Below, piece by piece: positions 39,658 through 48,654 of a stretch of DNA of 50,469 bases; position 1 is the first letter of the stretch; every line of letters begins with the position of its first letter. Where the stretch lies: positions 1 through 50,469 of the forward strand of contig UROF01000017.1 of NCBI GenBank assembly GCA_900549475.1, written 5' to 3'. A program made the position numbers and the translations under genes. This DNA is from an uncultured Eubacteriales bacterium. Its GTDB lineage: Bacteria > Bacillota > Clostridia > Oscillospirales > Oscillospiraceae. The notes beneath the pieces are model-generated. The model saw nothing but the letters and a program-made list of their open reading frames with translations, was not told the DNA's origin and did not search any database.

Positions 39658-40152
39658 GTAAATGGCTCTGTGGCACTTTTGCAGGGAGGTGCGGGAATGC
39701 CATCGGAAAAACGGGGGAAATTGTGAATAGATGCATAAAAAGGTGTTATGTAAATAAAAAGCGGGAATAAACTGTGGGATGGAGGCTGGTTACACAAATT
39801 TACAAAAAATGGAAAATATCTCTGTAAGCATTGAAAATACTGGTTAAATTCGATGTGGAAAACTATGTGGATAATGTGTATAACTTGCTGTAGAGAAAAA
39901 TTATCTGGAATTTTATGTGAACTTGTCGAAGAGGACGTCAAGTGAAAAAACAGAGGAAAACTGTCGAAGATTTTATATTGTATTTACAAAATTGTCGAAG
40001 GCCATCGGAAAAAAACAGGGTGTTTTTTTGGCAGATTTTGAAAAATGTGCGGATGAGGAATGCACCTCTGGACAGAAAATCTGCAAGGAAGGCTGCAAAA
40101 ATACAATGAGTTATCAGCAAAACGGGTGAATCGCGGGGATAGAAATAGATGC
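39658..40152 (+). other. AT-rich non-coding region with DnaA-box and Spo0A-box clusters
   Basis: About 500 bases, much richer in A+T than the rest of the window, without a convincing gene. Three adjoining DnaA boxes in one orientation lie at 39854-39862 (TGTGGAAAA), 39866-39874 (TGTGGATAA, exact complement of TTATCCACA) and 39875-39883 (TGTGTATAA); a weaker one is at 39722-39730. Three exact Spo0A boxes TGTCGAA, each followed by G and all in one orientation, lie at 39924, 39962 and 39993. An open frame of 70 codons (39917-40129, Cys-rich) has no ribosome site and is not called. Confidence 0.65.
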
Positions 40153-40181
40153 TTGACGGTCATCAAAAAGTATGCTATATT
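40153..40181 (+). promoter_or_regulatory. tRNA-Thr promoter
   Basis: -35 TTGACG (40153-40158), 17-base spacer, -10 TATATT (40176-40181), about 36 bases before the tRNA. Confidence 0.75.
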
Positions 40182-40216
40182 TAAACTGTTGTGTAGTTGT
40201 GTAAAACGGAATAGTT

Positions 40217-40292
40217 GCTGGAATAGCTCAGTCGGTAGAGCAGCTGATTCGTAATCAGCAGGTCGCGTGTTCGAGTCACGTTTCCAGCTCCA
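40217..40292 (+). tRNA. tRNA-Thr (anticodon CGU)
   Basis: 76 bases with encoded CCA. Acceptor stem GCTGGAA / TTCCAGC, D arm AGCTCAGTCGGTAGAGCA, anticodon stem GCTGA / TCAGC with loop TTCGTAA (CGU, reads ACG), T loop TTCGAGT. Cloverleaf complete; own promoter and terminator. Confidence 0.97.
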
Positions 40293-40328
40293 AAAAGAAG
40301 GACATCCTTCCGGATGTCCTTCTTTTTG
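40290..40328 (+). terminator. tRNA-Thr terminator
   Basis: 18-bp stem (CCAAAAAGAAGGACATCC and its complement) with TTCC loop, ending in a run of T; it starts at the CCA end of the tRNA. Confidence 0.92.
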
Positions 40329-40334
40329 GGTTCC

Positions 40335-40460
40335 GGCGGCTGAAAGCCGCCTTCCCCCTATTTGATCAAAATACGCGGGCGAAGGAAATTCGCCCTGTGC
40401 CGAGGTTTTGCCTGCGGCAAAACGCTCGTACGGCGCAAAGGCACCGCCCCGCGTGCGGGG
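40335..40460. repeat. Array of four palindromes
   Basis: GGCGGCT-N3-AGCCGCC (40335-40351), GGGCGAA-N5-TTCGCCC (40377-40395), GTTTTGCC-N3-GGCAAAAC (40405-40423, with outer GCCGAG / CTCG..CGGC pairing), CCCCGC-N2-GCGGGG (40447-40460). No coding capacity that I trust. It may be a repetitive extragenic element or a structured RNA; both are inferred. Confidence 0.6.
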
Positions 40461-40500
40461 CCCCGGGCCAAATCTGTCCTCAAAAGGTTTATCCGTTTCA

Positions 40501-40536
40501 AAAAGAGAGACACGATTTTATATCGTGTCTCTCTTT
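40501..40536. terminator. Bidirectional terminator
   Basis: 16-bp stem AAAAGAGAGACACGAT / ATCGTGTCTCTCTTTT with a 4-base loop. Downstream of the minus-strand Tic20-like gene. Confidence 0.88.
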
Positions 40537-40586
40537 TGCGTGTTCCAATTGTTTTGCCATTTGCTGGGATCAGAAGTCGGATCGCC

Positions 40587-40856
40587 TTAGTAGATCAGTC
40601 GTACCTGGCCGATGAGGGGAACTTCACGTTCCACGCCGCAGATGGCATTGATGATGCCGATGAACCAGCACAGGGCGCAGAACAATCCGCAAATCCACCC
40701 TATAACAGGGATCCAGGAGAAGATAGTGGCTGCCAGCCAGATCACCAGGGACTGGTTCAGATGGAAGCGGGAGGCGGTCCTGTCCCCCATGATAAAGGCG
40801 ATGATCAGTCCCACCCAGGTGAGATACGCCACAATATCGGTAGTACGTTTGTTCAT
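40587..40856 (-). CDS. Tic20/DUF4870-like small membrane protein
   Basis: 89 residues with three hydrophobic segments (about 8-23, 36-56, 60-75). The pattern LTWVGLIIAFIMGDRTASRFHLNQSL, then IPVIGWI and GVEREVPLIG, resembles the DUF4870/Tic20-like family of small membrane proteins, whose function in bacteria is not known. ATG 40856 with GGAGG fits; the frame upstream overlaps the DUF4097 gene. It follows that gene by 19 bases and so belongs to the PadR-DUF4097 unit. Confidence 0.8.
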   Translation of the reverse strand: MNKRTTDIVAYLTWVGLIIAFIMGDRTASRFHLNQSLVIWLAATIFSWIPVIGWICGLFCALCWFIGIINAICGVEREVPLIGQVRLIY

Positions 40857-40875
40857 AGTTGTTTTGCTGCCTCCG

Positions 40876-42276
40876 TTAAATTTTGCGAAGCGTGATGTCG
40901 CCGCTGACACTGGAGAGCCGGAACGTGCTGCTGCCGCCGTCCCCATAGGTGACGTTGCCGCACTTTCCGCCGTCGCTCTCGTCCAGGGGGAAGTCAGAGT
41001 AGAGATCGCCGCTGACTGTGCTGAACTGGAGGGTAAAGCCGCCCTCATCGGGGAGCCGGGCTTCGCAGTCGCCGGACTTGGAGGACAGATCCATGCTCTC
41101 CGGCAGCACACCGGTCTTTAGCAGCACATCGCCGCTGGCGCTGGAGCAGCGAATCTCCCGGACGCTGCCGGAGATCTCCGCGTCACCGCTGATGGTGCAT
41201 GCCCGCAGAGTGCCAATGGTACCAGTCAGGGTGATGTCGCCGCTGACGGTGTCGATCTGTGCGTCGCCAGTAAAGCCGTCACAGTCCAGATCGCCGCTGG
41301 CGGACTTGAAGCTCAGACGGCGGCAGGCGGCACAGCCGCAGGTAAGATCACCGCTGGTGGTTTTGATAATGAGCTGATCTGCCTCCAGACCGTCGTCAAT
41401 ACGAATGTCGCCGTTGACAGAGGTCACCTGCAGGAAGGTCCACAGGCGCCGGGGCAGGTACAGCTTCACGTCAGCGGAAGCAAGGCCCCGGGTGAAGAAG
41501 AAGGAGGCAGAAGCGGTCTTGCCCTGGCGGATGGAGAGAATACCCTTTTCAGACAGCCGCAGCTCCAGCTGGTCGGTGTCGCCGTCCAGGGTCAGATCCG
41601 CCTGGGGATCGTCCAGCAGATGGATGGCCACATCTCCGTTGTAGAGCTTGATATCCACACCCTTGAGATCCTGAGAGGGGAAAACGGTACCGGATACCGG
41701 CTGGCTCTGGCCCCGCTCACAGTAGAAGCCCCGCTCCTTGGTGTAGCCGGCGGAGACGACCCAGTCCCGGCTGCCCTCCTTGCGGGCCTCCTCCTCGTGA
41801 TCCTCGCCGTCGGGATGCTCACCGTGGTCGTCGTCGTTATCGTTGAAGTGGACATGGATGCTGCCGTCAAAGCCGTTGGGGTATTTCTCCTTCAGCTTCT
41901 CCGCTACATCCCGGAAGATGACCTTGGCCTGGTCCACAGCCTCCTTGGTCTGAGAGATGGTCTCCCGGACCACCTCCTCCGCACCCCGGAGAAACTCGTT
42001 GAAGTAGTCCCGGCCCTGGCTGCCCTCCTGATGGGGCAGCTCCCCGTCGGGACCCAGGCCCTGGAGATAGGCCAGCAGCTCATCTACGTCACCCAGATCC
42101 TCCAGAGCACTGGCATAGGCCGCCTCCTCCGTCATACCGGAGGCCACAAGGTCCAGATAACGCTGGTACAGGTTCTCACTGAGTTCCTCGATCAGATCCG
42201 TCTTGGCATTGGAATCCTCGGCGGCGGCCAGACGGGTAGTCACCGCGATGATGAATTTCGTTTTCATGCGATCCAT
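40876..42276 (-). CDS. DUF4097 beta-repeat protein with DUF1700-like N-terminus
   Basis: 466 residues. The N-terminal 75 residues are helical and resemble the cytosolic domain of DUF1700/permease-prefix proteins (LIEELSENLYQRYLDLVASGMTEEAAYASALEDLG). A linker at 141-168 is unusually rich in His, Asp and Glu. The rest (about 195-466) is a DUF4097-type right-handed beta repeat, with SGD motifs recurring about every 20 residues. No membrane segment or signal is seen, so it should be cytosolic. It starts four bases after the PadR stop with GAGGAGGAA. In Firmicutes, PadR plus DUF1700/DUF4097 proteins are regularly paired; their role is thought to concern envelope stress but is not proven. Confidence 0.85.
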   Translation of the reverse strand: MDRMKTKFIIAVTTRLAAAEDSNAKTDLIEELSENLYQRYLDLVASGMTEEAAYASALEDLGDVDELLAYLQGLGPDGELPHQEGSQGRDYFNEFLRGAEEVVRETISQTKEAVDQAKVIFRDVAEKLKEKYPNGFDGSIHVHFNDNDDDHGEHPDGEDHEEEARKEGSRDWVVSAGYTKERGFYCERGQSQPVSGTVFPSQDLKGVDIKLYNGDVAIHLLDDPQADLTLDGDTDQLELRLSEKGILSIRQGKTASASFFFTRGLASADVKLYLPRRLWTFLQVTSVNGDIRIDDGLEADQLIIKTTSGDLTCGCAACRRLSFKSASGDLDCDGFTGDAQIDTVSGDITLTGTIGTLRACTISGDAEISGSVREIRCSSASGDVLLKTGVLPESMDLSSKSGDCEARLPDEGGFTLQFSTVSGDLYSDFPLDESDGGKCGNVTYGDGGSSTFRLSSVSGDITLRKI

Positions 42277-42279
42277 GAT

Positions 42280-42615
42280 TTATTCCTCCTCAATGGTGAT
42301 GAGGGCGTCCAGCAGCGCCCTGGTGTTCTGCCATTCCCGGCAGTTTTCCGCCCACTGCCGCCGTCCCTCGTCGGTGATGGCGTAGTAGCGGCGCCGTGCG
42401 CCGGGGCCATCCTCCCCCCAGTAGGAGGTGATGAGCCCGCTCTGCTCCAGACGGCGGAAGGCGGTGTACAAAGTGGCCTCCTTGAAGCCGTACTGTCCGT
42501 TGGTCCGCTGCTGAATAGTTTTGTTGATCTCATATCCGTAATTGTCCCCCCGCATCAGCTGGGTCAGGATGATGGTATCCGTGTGGCCCCGCAGGGTATC
42601 CGATGAAATGGACAA
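42280..42615 (-). CDS. PadR-family transcriptional regulator
   Basis: 111-residue winged-helix regulator: GHTDTIILTQLMRGDNYGYEI (about 10-30), the recognition segment KEATLYTAFRRLEQSGLI and wing GARRRYYAITDEGRRQW. In frame, a GTG at 42624 lies within the AAAGGAG ribosome site, so TTG 42615, eight bases after it, is taken as start (MSISSDTLRGHTDT). First gene of the PadR-DUF4097-Tic20 unit, three bases before the next gene. Probably autoregulatory; an ATAT-rich inverted repeat overlaps the promoter. Confidence 0.92.
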   Translation of the reverse strand: MSISSDTLRGHTDTIILTQLMRGDNYGYEINKTIQQRTNGQYGFKEATLYTAFRRLEQSGLITSYWGEDGPGARRRYYAITDEGRRQWAENCREWQNTRALLDALITIEEE

Positions 42616-42670
42616 GCCAAGCACTCCTTTCCATGGGCCGTGGGGAACGGCCCGGTCCTGTGATGGTCAC

Positions 42671-42707
42671 ATCCTACCACGATATACTTCGCCTGTCAAT
42701 ATATATC
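42671..42707 (-). promoter_or_regulatory. PadR operon promoter with inverted repeat
   Basis: Minus strand -35 TTGACA (42694-42699), 17-base spacer, -10 TAGGAT (42671-42676). GATATA (42681-42686) and TATATC (42702-42707) form an inverted repeat across spacer and -35, a plausible PadR operator. Confidence 0.7.
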
Positions 42708-42747
42708 TTTAGAGAAAGTATTAAGAATCGGTAAACATTTGATAAAG

Positions 42748-42780
42748 AAGGGCCGCCCCGGAATAGCCGGGACGGCCCTT
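42748..42780 (-). terminator. Terminator of the pseudouridine operon
   Basis: Stem AAGGGCCG-CCCCGG against CCGGG-CGGCCCTT (one mismatch) with AATA loop, followed on the minus strand by TTCTTTAT. Confidence 0.8.
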
Positions 42781-42849
42781 TCACATACATATTGACCCGC
42801 AAAACATGGTTTCGCGGCAAAAAGTTTTCCTTTTGGTGCTTTTCTTTGT

Positions 42850-43188
42850 TCACAAAGAAAAGTATACACGCCATATCACCACCGCCAGTACCAGCTGGAG
42901 CAGGAGGATCAGAGGCATCCCCCAGACGAAGTACCAGTGCCGGGTCTTGTGGTGGAAAAGCCGCATCCCCAGGATAGCGCCCACGCTGCCGCCCAGAATA
43001 GCGGACAGGAACAGAGCCTTTTCTGAGATCCGCCTTGCGCCATCTTTTTTAGAGCGGCGTTTGTCAGACCACATCATCAGGAGAGCGATCAGGTTGACGA
43101 TCACCAGATAGGCCGCAATGAGAGATACGGGGGAGCCCACCACAGTAAAGCCCCAGGTGTTGACGGCCTCCGGGAGGAAGGTATCCAT
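42850..43188 (-). CDS. DUF1294 membrane protein
   Basis: 112 residues. Three hydrophobic segments frame the DUF1294 signature MMWSDKRRSKKDGARRISEKALFL, then GGSVGAILGMRLFHHKTRHWYFVWGMPL (about 38-92). Function unknown. ATG 43188 is two bases from the psuG stop, so translation is coupled and this is the third gene of the pseudouridine unit. A role as a permease partner is conceivable from the context but not from the sequence. Confidence 0.88.
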   Translation of the reverse strand: MDTFLPEAVNTWGFTVVGSPVSLIAAYLVIVNLIALLMMWSDKRRSKKDGARRISEKALFLSAILGGSVGAILGMRLFHHKTRHWYFVWGMPLILLLQLVLAVVIWRVYFSL

Positions 43189-43189
43189 A

Positions 43190-44107
43190 TCAGGCCAGCT
43201 TGCTCAGCTCCGCTGCGGTCTTGGCGGCTACACGGGCATTGTTGAACACCAGCTGGATGTTGCTGTCCAGGCTGTCGCCGCCGGTGATGTCCTTGATCCG
43301 GGCCAGCAGGAAGGGGGTGGTAGCCTTGCCGTGGATGCCCTGGGCCTTGCACTCCGCCACCGCCTTGTCAATGGCGGCGTTGATGACATCGGCATCCATG
43401 GAGTACTCCTCGGGAATGGGGTTGGTCACCAGCATACCGCCCTTGAGGCCCATTTCCCGCTGGGCGTGGAAGGCGGCCGCCAGCTCTGCCGGGGTGTCCA
43501 GACGGTAGTCCACACCAAAACCGGACTTCCGGGTATAGAAGGCGGGCAGCTCGTCGGTGCCGTAGCCGATAACAGGTACGCCCTTGGTCTCCAGGTACTC
43601 CAGAGTCAGCCCCAGATCCAGAATGGACTTGGCGCCGGCACAGATGACCATCACAGGGGTCTGGCCCAGCTCCTCCAGGTCGGCGGAGATATCCATAGTG
43701 GTCTCAGCGCCGCGATGGACGCCGCCAATGCCGCCGGTGGCAAATACAGAGATGCCCGCCATGTGGGCAATCATCATCGTGGTGGTGACGGTGCAGGCGC
43801 CGTCCTGGCCCTTGGCGATGAGGACCGGCAGGTCCCGGCGGCTGGCCTTGGCGATCTCCGGGCCTTTCTTGCCGAAGTATTCGATCTCCTCCGGGGTGAG
43901 GCCGGCCTTCAGACGGCCGCCGATGATGGCGATGGTGGCGGGGACAGCGCCGTTGTCCCGGACGATCTTCTCTACGGCGAGAGCAGTTTCCACGTTCTGG
44001 GGATAGGGCATGCCGTGGGAAATGATGGTGGACTCCAGAGCTACAACAGGCTTACCCTCCGCCAGGGCAGCAGCTACCTCGGGGGCGATATCAAGATACT
44101 TGTTCAT
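43190..44107 (-). CDS. psuG: Pseudouridine-5'-phosphate glycosidase
   Basis: 305 residues. PsuG splits pseudouridine-5'-phosphate into uracil and ribose-5-phosphate (reversible C-glycosidase). VVALESTIISHGMPYPQNVE (about 22-41), TIAIIGGRLKAGLTPEEIE (about 57-75) and GGIGGVHRG (about 124-132) are family motifs; catalytic Lys and Asp residues lie in the central part. RBS AGGAGGAACACC. It follows psuK by 59 bases, so the pair performs the two steps from free pseudouridine to uracil and ribose-5-phosphate. Confidence 0.95.
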   Translation of the reverse strand: MNKYLDIAPEVAAALAEGKPVVALESTIISHGMPYPQNVETALAVEKIVRDNGAVPATIAIIGGRLKAGLTPEEIEYFGKKGPEIAKASRRDLPVLIAKGQDGACTVTTTMMIAHMAGISVFATGGIGGVHRGAETTMDISADLEELGQTPVMVICAGAKSILDLGLTLEYLETKGVPVIGYGTDELPAFYTRKSGFGVDYRLDTPAELAAAFHAQREMGLKGGMLVTNPIPEEYSMDADVINAAIDKAVAECKAQGIHGKATTPFLLARIKDITGGDSLDSNIQLVFNNARVAAKTAAELSKLA

Positions 44108-44166
44108 GGTGTTCCTCCTATATTATATAGTAAAGTGAATGGTTCTTCTAAAATGATTTGTTGTAT

Positions 44167-45249
44167 TTAAAAGGCTGTTTGCCTCTGCCGAAGATTTTCC
44201 ACGCTCATGGCGGGGTTGATGGTCTCCTCACTCTCCATAGCGATGGCGGAGGCAGCGAGGCCCGCCCGGGCGGTATCCTCCAGATCAGTCCCTTCCAGGT
44301 AGGCCCAGGCAATGGCTGCCATGAAAGCGTCGCCGCAGCCGGTGGTGTTTACCATGTTGCCCGGCAGGCAGGGAATATGGCAGCTGCCGTTGTGGTCGGC
44401 GGCAAAGACGCCGTCGCCTCCCAGGCTGATAAACACCCGCCGTAGGCCGGTATTCAGCAGAGTGTCGGCGCAGCGCCGGAGGCTGTCCTCGTCGGTGATG
44501 GCCACACCGCTGAGCAGCTCCGCCTCGATCCGGTTGGGCTTGAGGGTGTGAAGCTTTCCCAGCACGCCCCGGAGCTTCTCCGCCTTGGCGGTGGATACCG
44601 GATCGGCAAAGAGAGGCACTCTGGCGTTCTCAGCCAACCACCGGATGGACTCCTCGGGAATGTTGGTGTCCAGAATAATGAGCTGGGCGCTGTGGAGCAA
44701 ACTGGCCCGGGCAGAGAGAAATGCTGGGGTCACATAGCGGTAGATGTCCATATCACTGAGGGCCAGCTCCATATCCCCTTCCGGCCCGGAGATAAAGAGA
44801 TAGGTGGAGGTGGCTCCGCCGGGGACCTGCAGGGCGTGGCTGATGTCGATGCCCAGCTCTCCGCAGGAGGCCGCCAGTTTCTGGGCGGATACGTCGTCGC
44901 CGAAGGCGGTAAGGAGCTTTACCTCCGTGCCCAGCAGGCACAGGTTGTGGGCAATGTTCCGCCCTACGCCTCCCAGGCTCATGCGGACCTGGCCCGGGTT
45001 GGAGTCATGGGGCACCAGGGGGGCGTAGGCCCGGCCTCCAATGTCCATATTTACCCCGCCAACCACCACCGCGTAGGGGGCGGTACGGACGATGTAGCCC
45101 TTGCCGGCAATGTGGCCCTTTTTCATGAGATTGGAAATGTGGACCGCAGCCGAGGAACGGGTGATCCCCGCCTTGTCCGCCAGTTCCTGCTGGGAGATCA
45201 TGGGGTTCTCCTCGATCCACCGGAGGATCTGGCGTTCTCTTTGGGTCAT
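44167..45249 (-). CDS. PfkB-family kinase with N-terminal helix-turn-helix, probable pseudouridine kinase
   Basis: 360 residues. An N-terminal winged helix (1-55: RQILRWIEENPMISQQELAD, then RSSAAVHISNLMKKGHI) is fused to a PfkB kinase domain (about 60-360), with GGVNMDIGG and GGVGRNIAHNL at the substrate site. NTTGCGDAFMAA holds the catalytic Asp; Cys replaces the usual Ala of GAGD. Placement before psuG indicates pseudouridine as substrate (PsuK role); other nucleosides are possible for HTH-fused PfkB proteins. ATG 45249 has TAGGAG eight bases away. The HTH may bind the palindrome ATAAGC-N4-GCTTAT at its own promoter. Confidence 0.88.
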   Translation of the reverse strand: MTQRERQILRWIEENPMISQQELADKAGITRSSAAVHISNLMKKGHIAGKGYIVRTAPYAVVVGGVNMDIGGRAYAPLVPHDSNPGQVRMSLGGVGRNIAHNLCLLGTEVKLLTAFGDDVSAQKLAASCGELGIDISHALQVPGGATSTYLFISGPEGDMELALSDMDIYRYVTPAFLSARASLLHSAQLIILDTNIPEESIRWLAENARVPLFADPVSTAKAEKLRGVLGKLHTLKPNRIEAELLSGVAITDEDSLRRCADTLLNTGLRRVFISLGGDGVFAADHNGSCHIPCLPGNMVNTTGCGDAFMAAIAWAYLEGTDLEDTARAGLAASAIAMESEETINPAMSVENLRQRQTAF

Positions 45250-45279
45250 GGCCGTCACTCCTAAATAAAAGTTTATAAA

Positions 45280-45295
45280 ATAAGCTTACGCTTAT
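45280..45295. promoter_or_regulatory. Operator-like palindrome upstream of the HTH kinase gene
   Basis: ATAAGC-TTAC-GCTTAT, immediately downstream of the -10, over the predicted start of transcription. Confidence 0.65.
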
Positions 45296-45324
45296 ATTAT
45301 GGCTATGGAGAAGAGAAATGTCAA
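45296..45324 (-). promoter_or_regulatory. Pseudouridine operon promoter
   Basis: Minus strand -35 TTGACA (45319-45324), 17-base spacer, -10 CATAAT (45296-45301). Confidence 0.72.
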
Positions 45325-45398
45325 GAGGAAATGGTGCATGATCCAAAATTTTGGCGGAAATGCCGGGCAGGAGAGGGCAAGGGTGCGTGGGAAACTAC

Positions 45399-45427
45399 TT
45401 GTAAAATGCCGGGCAGGGAGGTATAAT
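45399..45427 (+). promoter_or_regulatory. asnS promoter
   Basis: -35 TTGTAA (45399-45404), 17-base spacer, -10 TATAAT (45422-45427). The leader is only about 50 bases, too short for a T-box. Confidence 0.75.
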
Positions 45428-45482
45428 ACACCTATTCTGGATTATTGCACCCTAATACTATTGAAAATGTAGGTGAAGACAT

Positions 45483-46877
<1,395 letters not shown>

Positions 46878-46904
46878 GAGGCAACAACAGAGGAACAACA
46901 GAAG

Positions 46905-48164
46905 ATGAAAAAGCCTTTTGTGACAAAAGAGCAGCTGGAGGATATTGTCAAGCAGTACCCCACCCCCTTCCACCTCTATGATGAGAAGGGGATGCGGGAA
47001 AATGCCCGGCGGGTCAACGCCGCCTTTTCCTGGAATCCCGGCTTCAAGGAGTATTTTGCGGTAAAAGCCACGCCCACCCCGGCCCTGCTGAAGATTTTGC
47101 GGCAGGAGGGCTGCGGGGCGGACTGCTCCAGCCTCACTGAGCTGATGATGGCGGAGAAGTGCGGCTTCCGGGGCCATGAGATCATGTTCTCATCCAACAA
47201 TACCCTGGCGGAGGAGTTCCAGCTGGCGGATCAGCTGGGTGCCATTATCAACCTGGATGATCTTACCCACGTGGACTTCCTGGAGGAGTCCCTTGGGGGC
47301 CGGGTACCGGAGACAGTGCTCTGCCGCTATAACCCCGGCGGTGTGTTCACCCTGGGGGAGAGCAAGGAGGGCTTCCAGGTGATGGATACCCCCGGCGACG
47401 CCAAGTACGGTATGACCCGGGAACAGCTGGCGGAGGCCTTCCGGAAGCTGAAGGCCAAGAGTGTCAAGTATTTTGGCATCCACTCCTTCCTGGCATCCAA
47501 TACCATTTCCAATGAGTACTATCCCACCCTGGCGGGCATCCTGTTCCAGCTGGCAGTGGAACTGAAGCAGGAAACGGGCTGCCATATCCGGTATATCAAC
47601 CTCTCCGGCGGCATCGGCATCCCCTACCGGCCGGAGCAGACGGAAAATGATATTGCCGTCATCGGCGAGGGCGTGCGGCGGAAGTTCGAGGAGATCCTGG
47701 TGCCCGCCGGTATGGGCGATGTGCAGCTGTGCAGCGAGCTGGGCCGGTTCATGATGGGCCCCTACGGCTGCCTGGTGACCCGGGCTATCCACGAGAAGCA
47801 CATCTATAAAGAATATATCGGGGTAGATGCCTGTGCGGCAGATCTGATGCGGCCCGCCATTTACGGGGCCTACCATCACATCACCGTCATGGGTAAGGAA
47901 AACGCCCCCTGCGATCACAAGTACGACGTCACCGGTTCCCTCTGCGAGAACTGCGACAAGTTCGCTGTGGACCGGATGCTGCCGAAGATCGATATGGGGG
48001 ATCTGCTGGTGATCCATGACACCGGCGCCCACGGTCACTCCATGGGCTATAACTACAACGGCAAGCTCCGCTCGGCGGAGCTGCTGCTCCGGGAGGACGG
48101 CTCTGTGACGCTGATCCGCCGGGCAGAGACGCCGGAGGATTATTTCGCCACCGTGGTGTGGTGA
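46905..48164 (+). CDS. lysA: Diaminopimelate decarboxylase
   Basis: 419-residue fold III PLP enzyme (alanine-racemase-like barrel). PLP Lys54 lies in YFAVKATPTP, the phosphate/glycine region in NLSGGIGIPYRPEQ (about 225-238) and CSELGR (about 275-280). The catalytic Cys region is GSLCENCDKF (about 345-354). It converts meso-diaminopimelate to L-lysine. Motifs are those of the clostridial DapDC variant (for example GIHSFLASN instead of HIGS), so an ornithine/arginine or carboxynorspermidine decarboxylase is a less likely alternative. It lies 27 bases after asnS and ends at a strong terminator. Confidence 0.9.
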   Translation: MKKPFVTKEQLEDIVKQYPTPFHLYDEKGMRENARRVNAAFSWNPGFKEYFAVKATPTPALLKILRQEGCGADCSSLTELMMAEKCGFRGHEIMFSSNNTLAEEFQLADQLGAIINLDDLTHVDFLEESLGGRVPETVLCRYNPGGVFTLGESKEGFQVMDTPGDAKYGMTREQLAEAFRKLKAKSVKYFGIHSFLASNTISNEYYPTLAGILFQLAVELKQETGCHIRYINLSGGIGIPYRPEQTENDIAVIGEGVRRKFEEILVPAGMGDVQLCSELGRFMMGPYGCLVTRAIHEKHIYKEYIGVDACAADLMRPAIYGAYHHITVMGKENAPCDHKYDVTGSLCENCDKFAVDRMLPKIDMGDLLVIHDTGAHGHSMGYNYNGKLRSAELLLREDGSVTLIRRAETPEDYFATVVW

Positions 48165-48175
48165 GCGTATACGAC

Positions 48176-48211
48176 AACACAGGCGGAGGCCATTTGGCCT
48201 CCGCCTGTGTT
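48176..48211. terminator. Bidirectional terminator after lysA
   Basis: 17-bp stem AACACAGGCGGAGGCCA / TGGCCTCCGCCTGTGTT with TT loop, between lysA and the convergent HxlR gene. Confidence 0.85.
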
Positions 48212-48293
48212 GTTCCATGAAGGGGAACAGCTTGTGCCGGTGGGGATGTGCCTGCCCCATGGGACGGTGCAGATATCTGGCAGAAGAAGAGAG

Positions 48294-48635
48294 CTACTCC
48301 GCCTGATTTTTGTGGGCTTCTCCCCATACGCACAGCTGGTCCAGGATCACCATAAGAGACTGCCCTTTTTCGGACAGGCTGTACTCCACTTTAGGTGGGA
48401 TCTGCGGATATTCTTTGCGGATGATCAGGCCATCTTTCTCCAGCTCTTTCAAAGAGCTGCTGAGGGTCTTGTGAGAAATGGATTTGATGTATCGCTTTAA
48501 TTCATTGTATCGGACCACCTTGAATTCCATCAGGCAGTAGAGAATGACCATCTTATATTTCCCACTGATCAGAGATAGGGTGTAACTAAAGCCCGTATCC
48601 TCAAAGTTTGCGGTGGCAATATAATCTTTGAACAT
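48294..48635 (-). CDS. HxlR-family winged-helix regulator
   Basis: 113 residues. The HxlR fold shows as ISGKYKMVILYCLMEFKVVRYNELKRYIKSISHKTLSSSLKELEKDGLI (in parts from about 24) with wing IPPKVEYSLSEKGQSLMVIL. Such regulators often sense electrophiles or quinones and control the divergent oxidoreductase, as is the geometry here. No Cys is present in the N-terminal part; Cys34 in LYCLMEF and Cys102 in QLCVWGE are the only thiols. RBS AGAGGAGAG. Single gene, divergent from the FMN reductase. Confidence 0.92.
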   Translation of the reverse strand: MFKDYIATANFEDTGFSYTLSLISGKYKMVILYCLMEFKVVRYNELKRYIKSISHKTLSSSLKELEKDGLIIRKEYPQIPPKVEYSLSEKGQSLMVILDQLCVWGEAHKNQAE

Positions 48636-48654
48636 AATGTTACGCTCTCCTCTG

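Noticed and set aside
39917..40129. Cys-rich 70-residue protein
   Set aside because: No ribosome site, overlaps the Spo0A-box cluster, composition is that of AT-rich non-coding DNA.
39658..40152. Chromosomal replication origin
   Set aside because: DnaA boxes and AT-rich DNA are present, but no dnaA, dnaN, rpmH or gyr genes are near, and the genes on both sides are transcribed toward the region, the opposite of what is usual at an origin.
40217..40292. tRNA-Thr as integration site of a mobile element
   Set aside because: No integrase, no repeated 3' tRNA end within the window; the downstream region is palindromic but codes for ordinary genes further on.
45428..45482. T-box leader of asnS
   Set aside because: Only about 55 bases lie between promoter and start codon; no T-box core or terminator.
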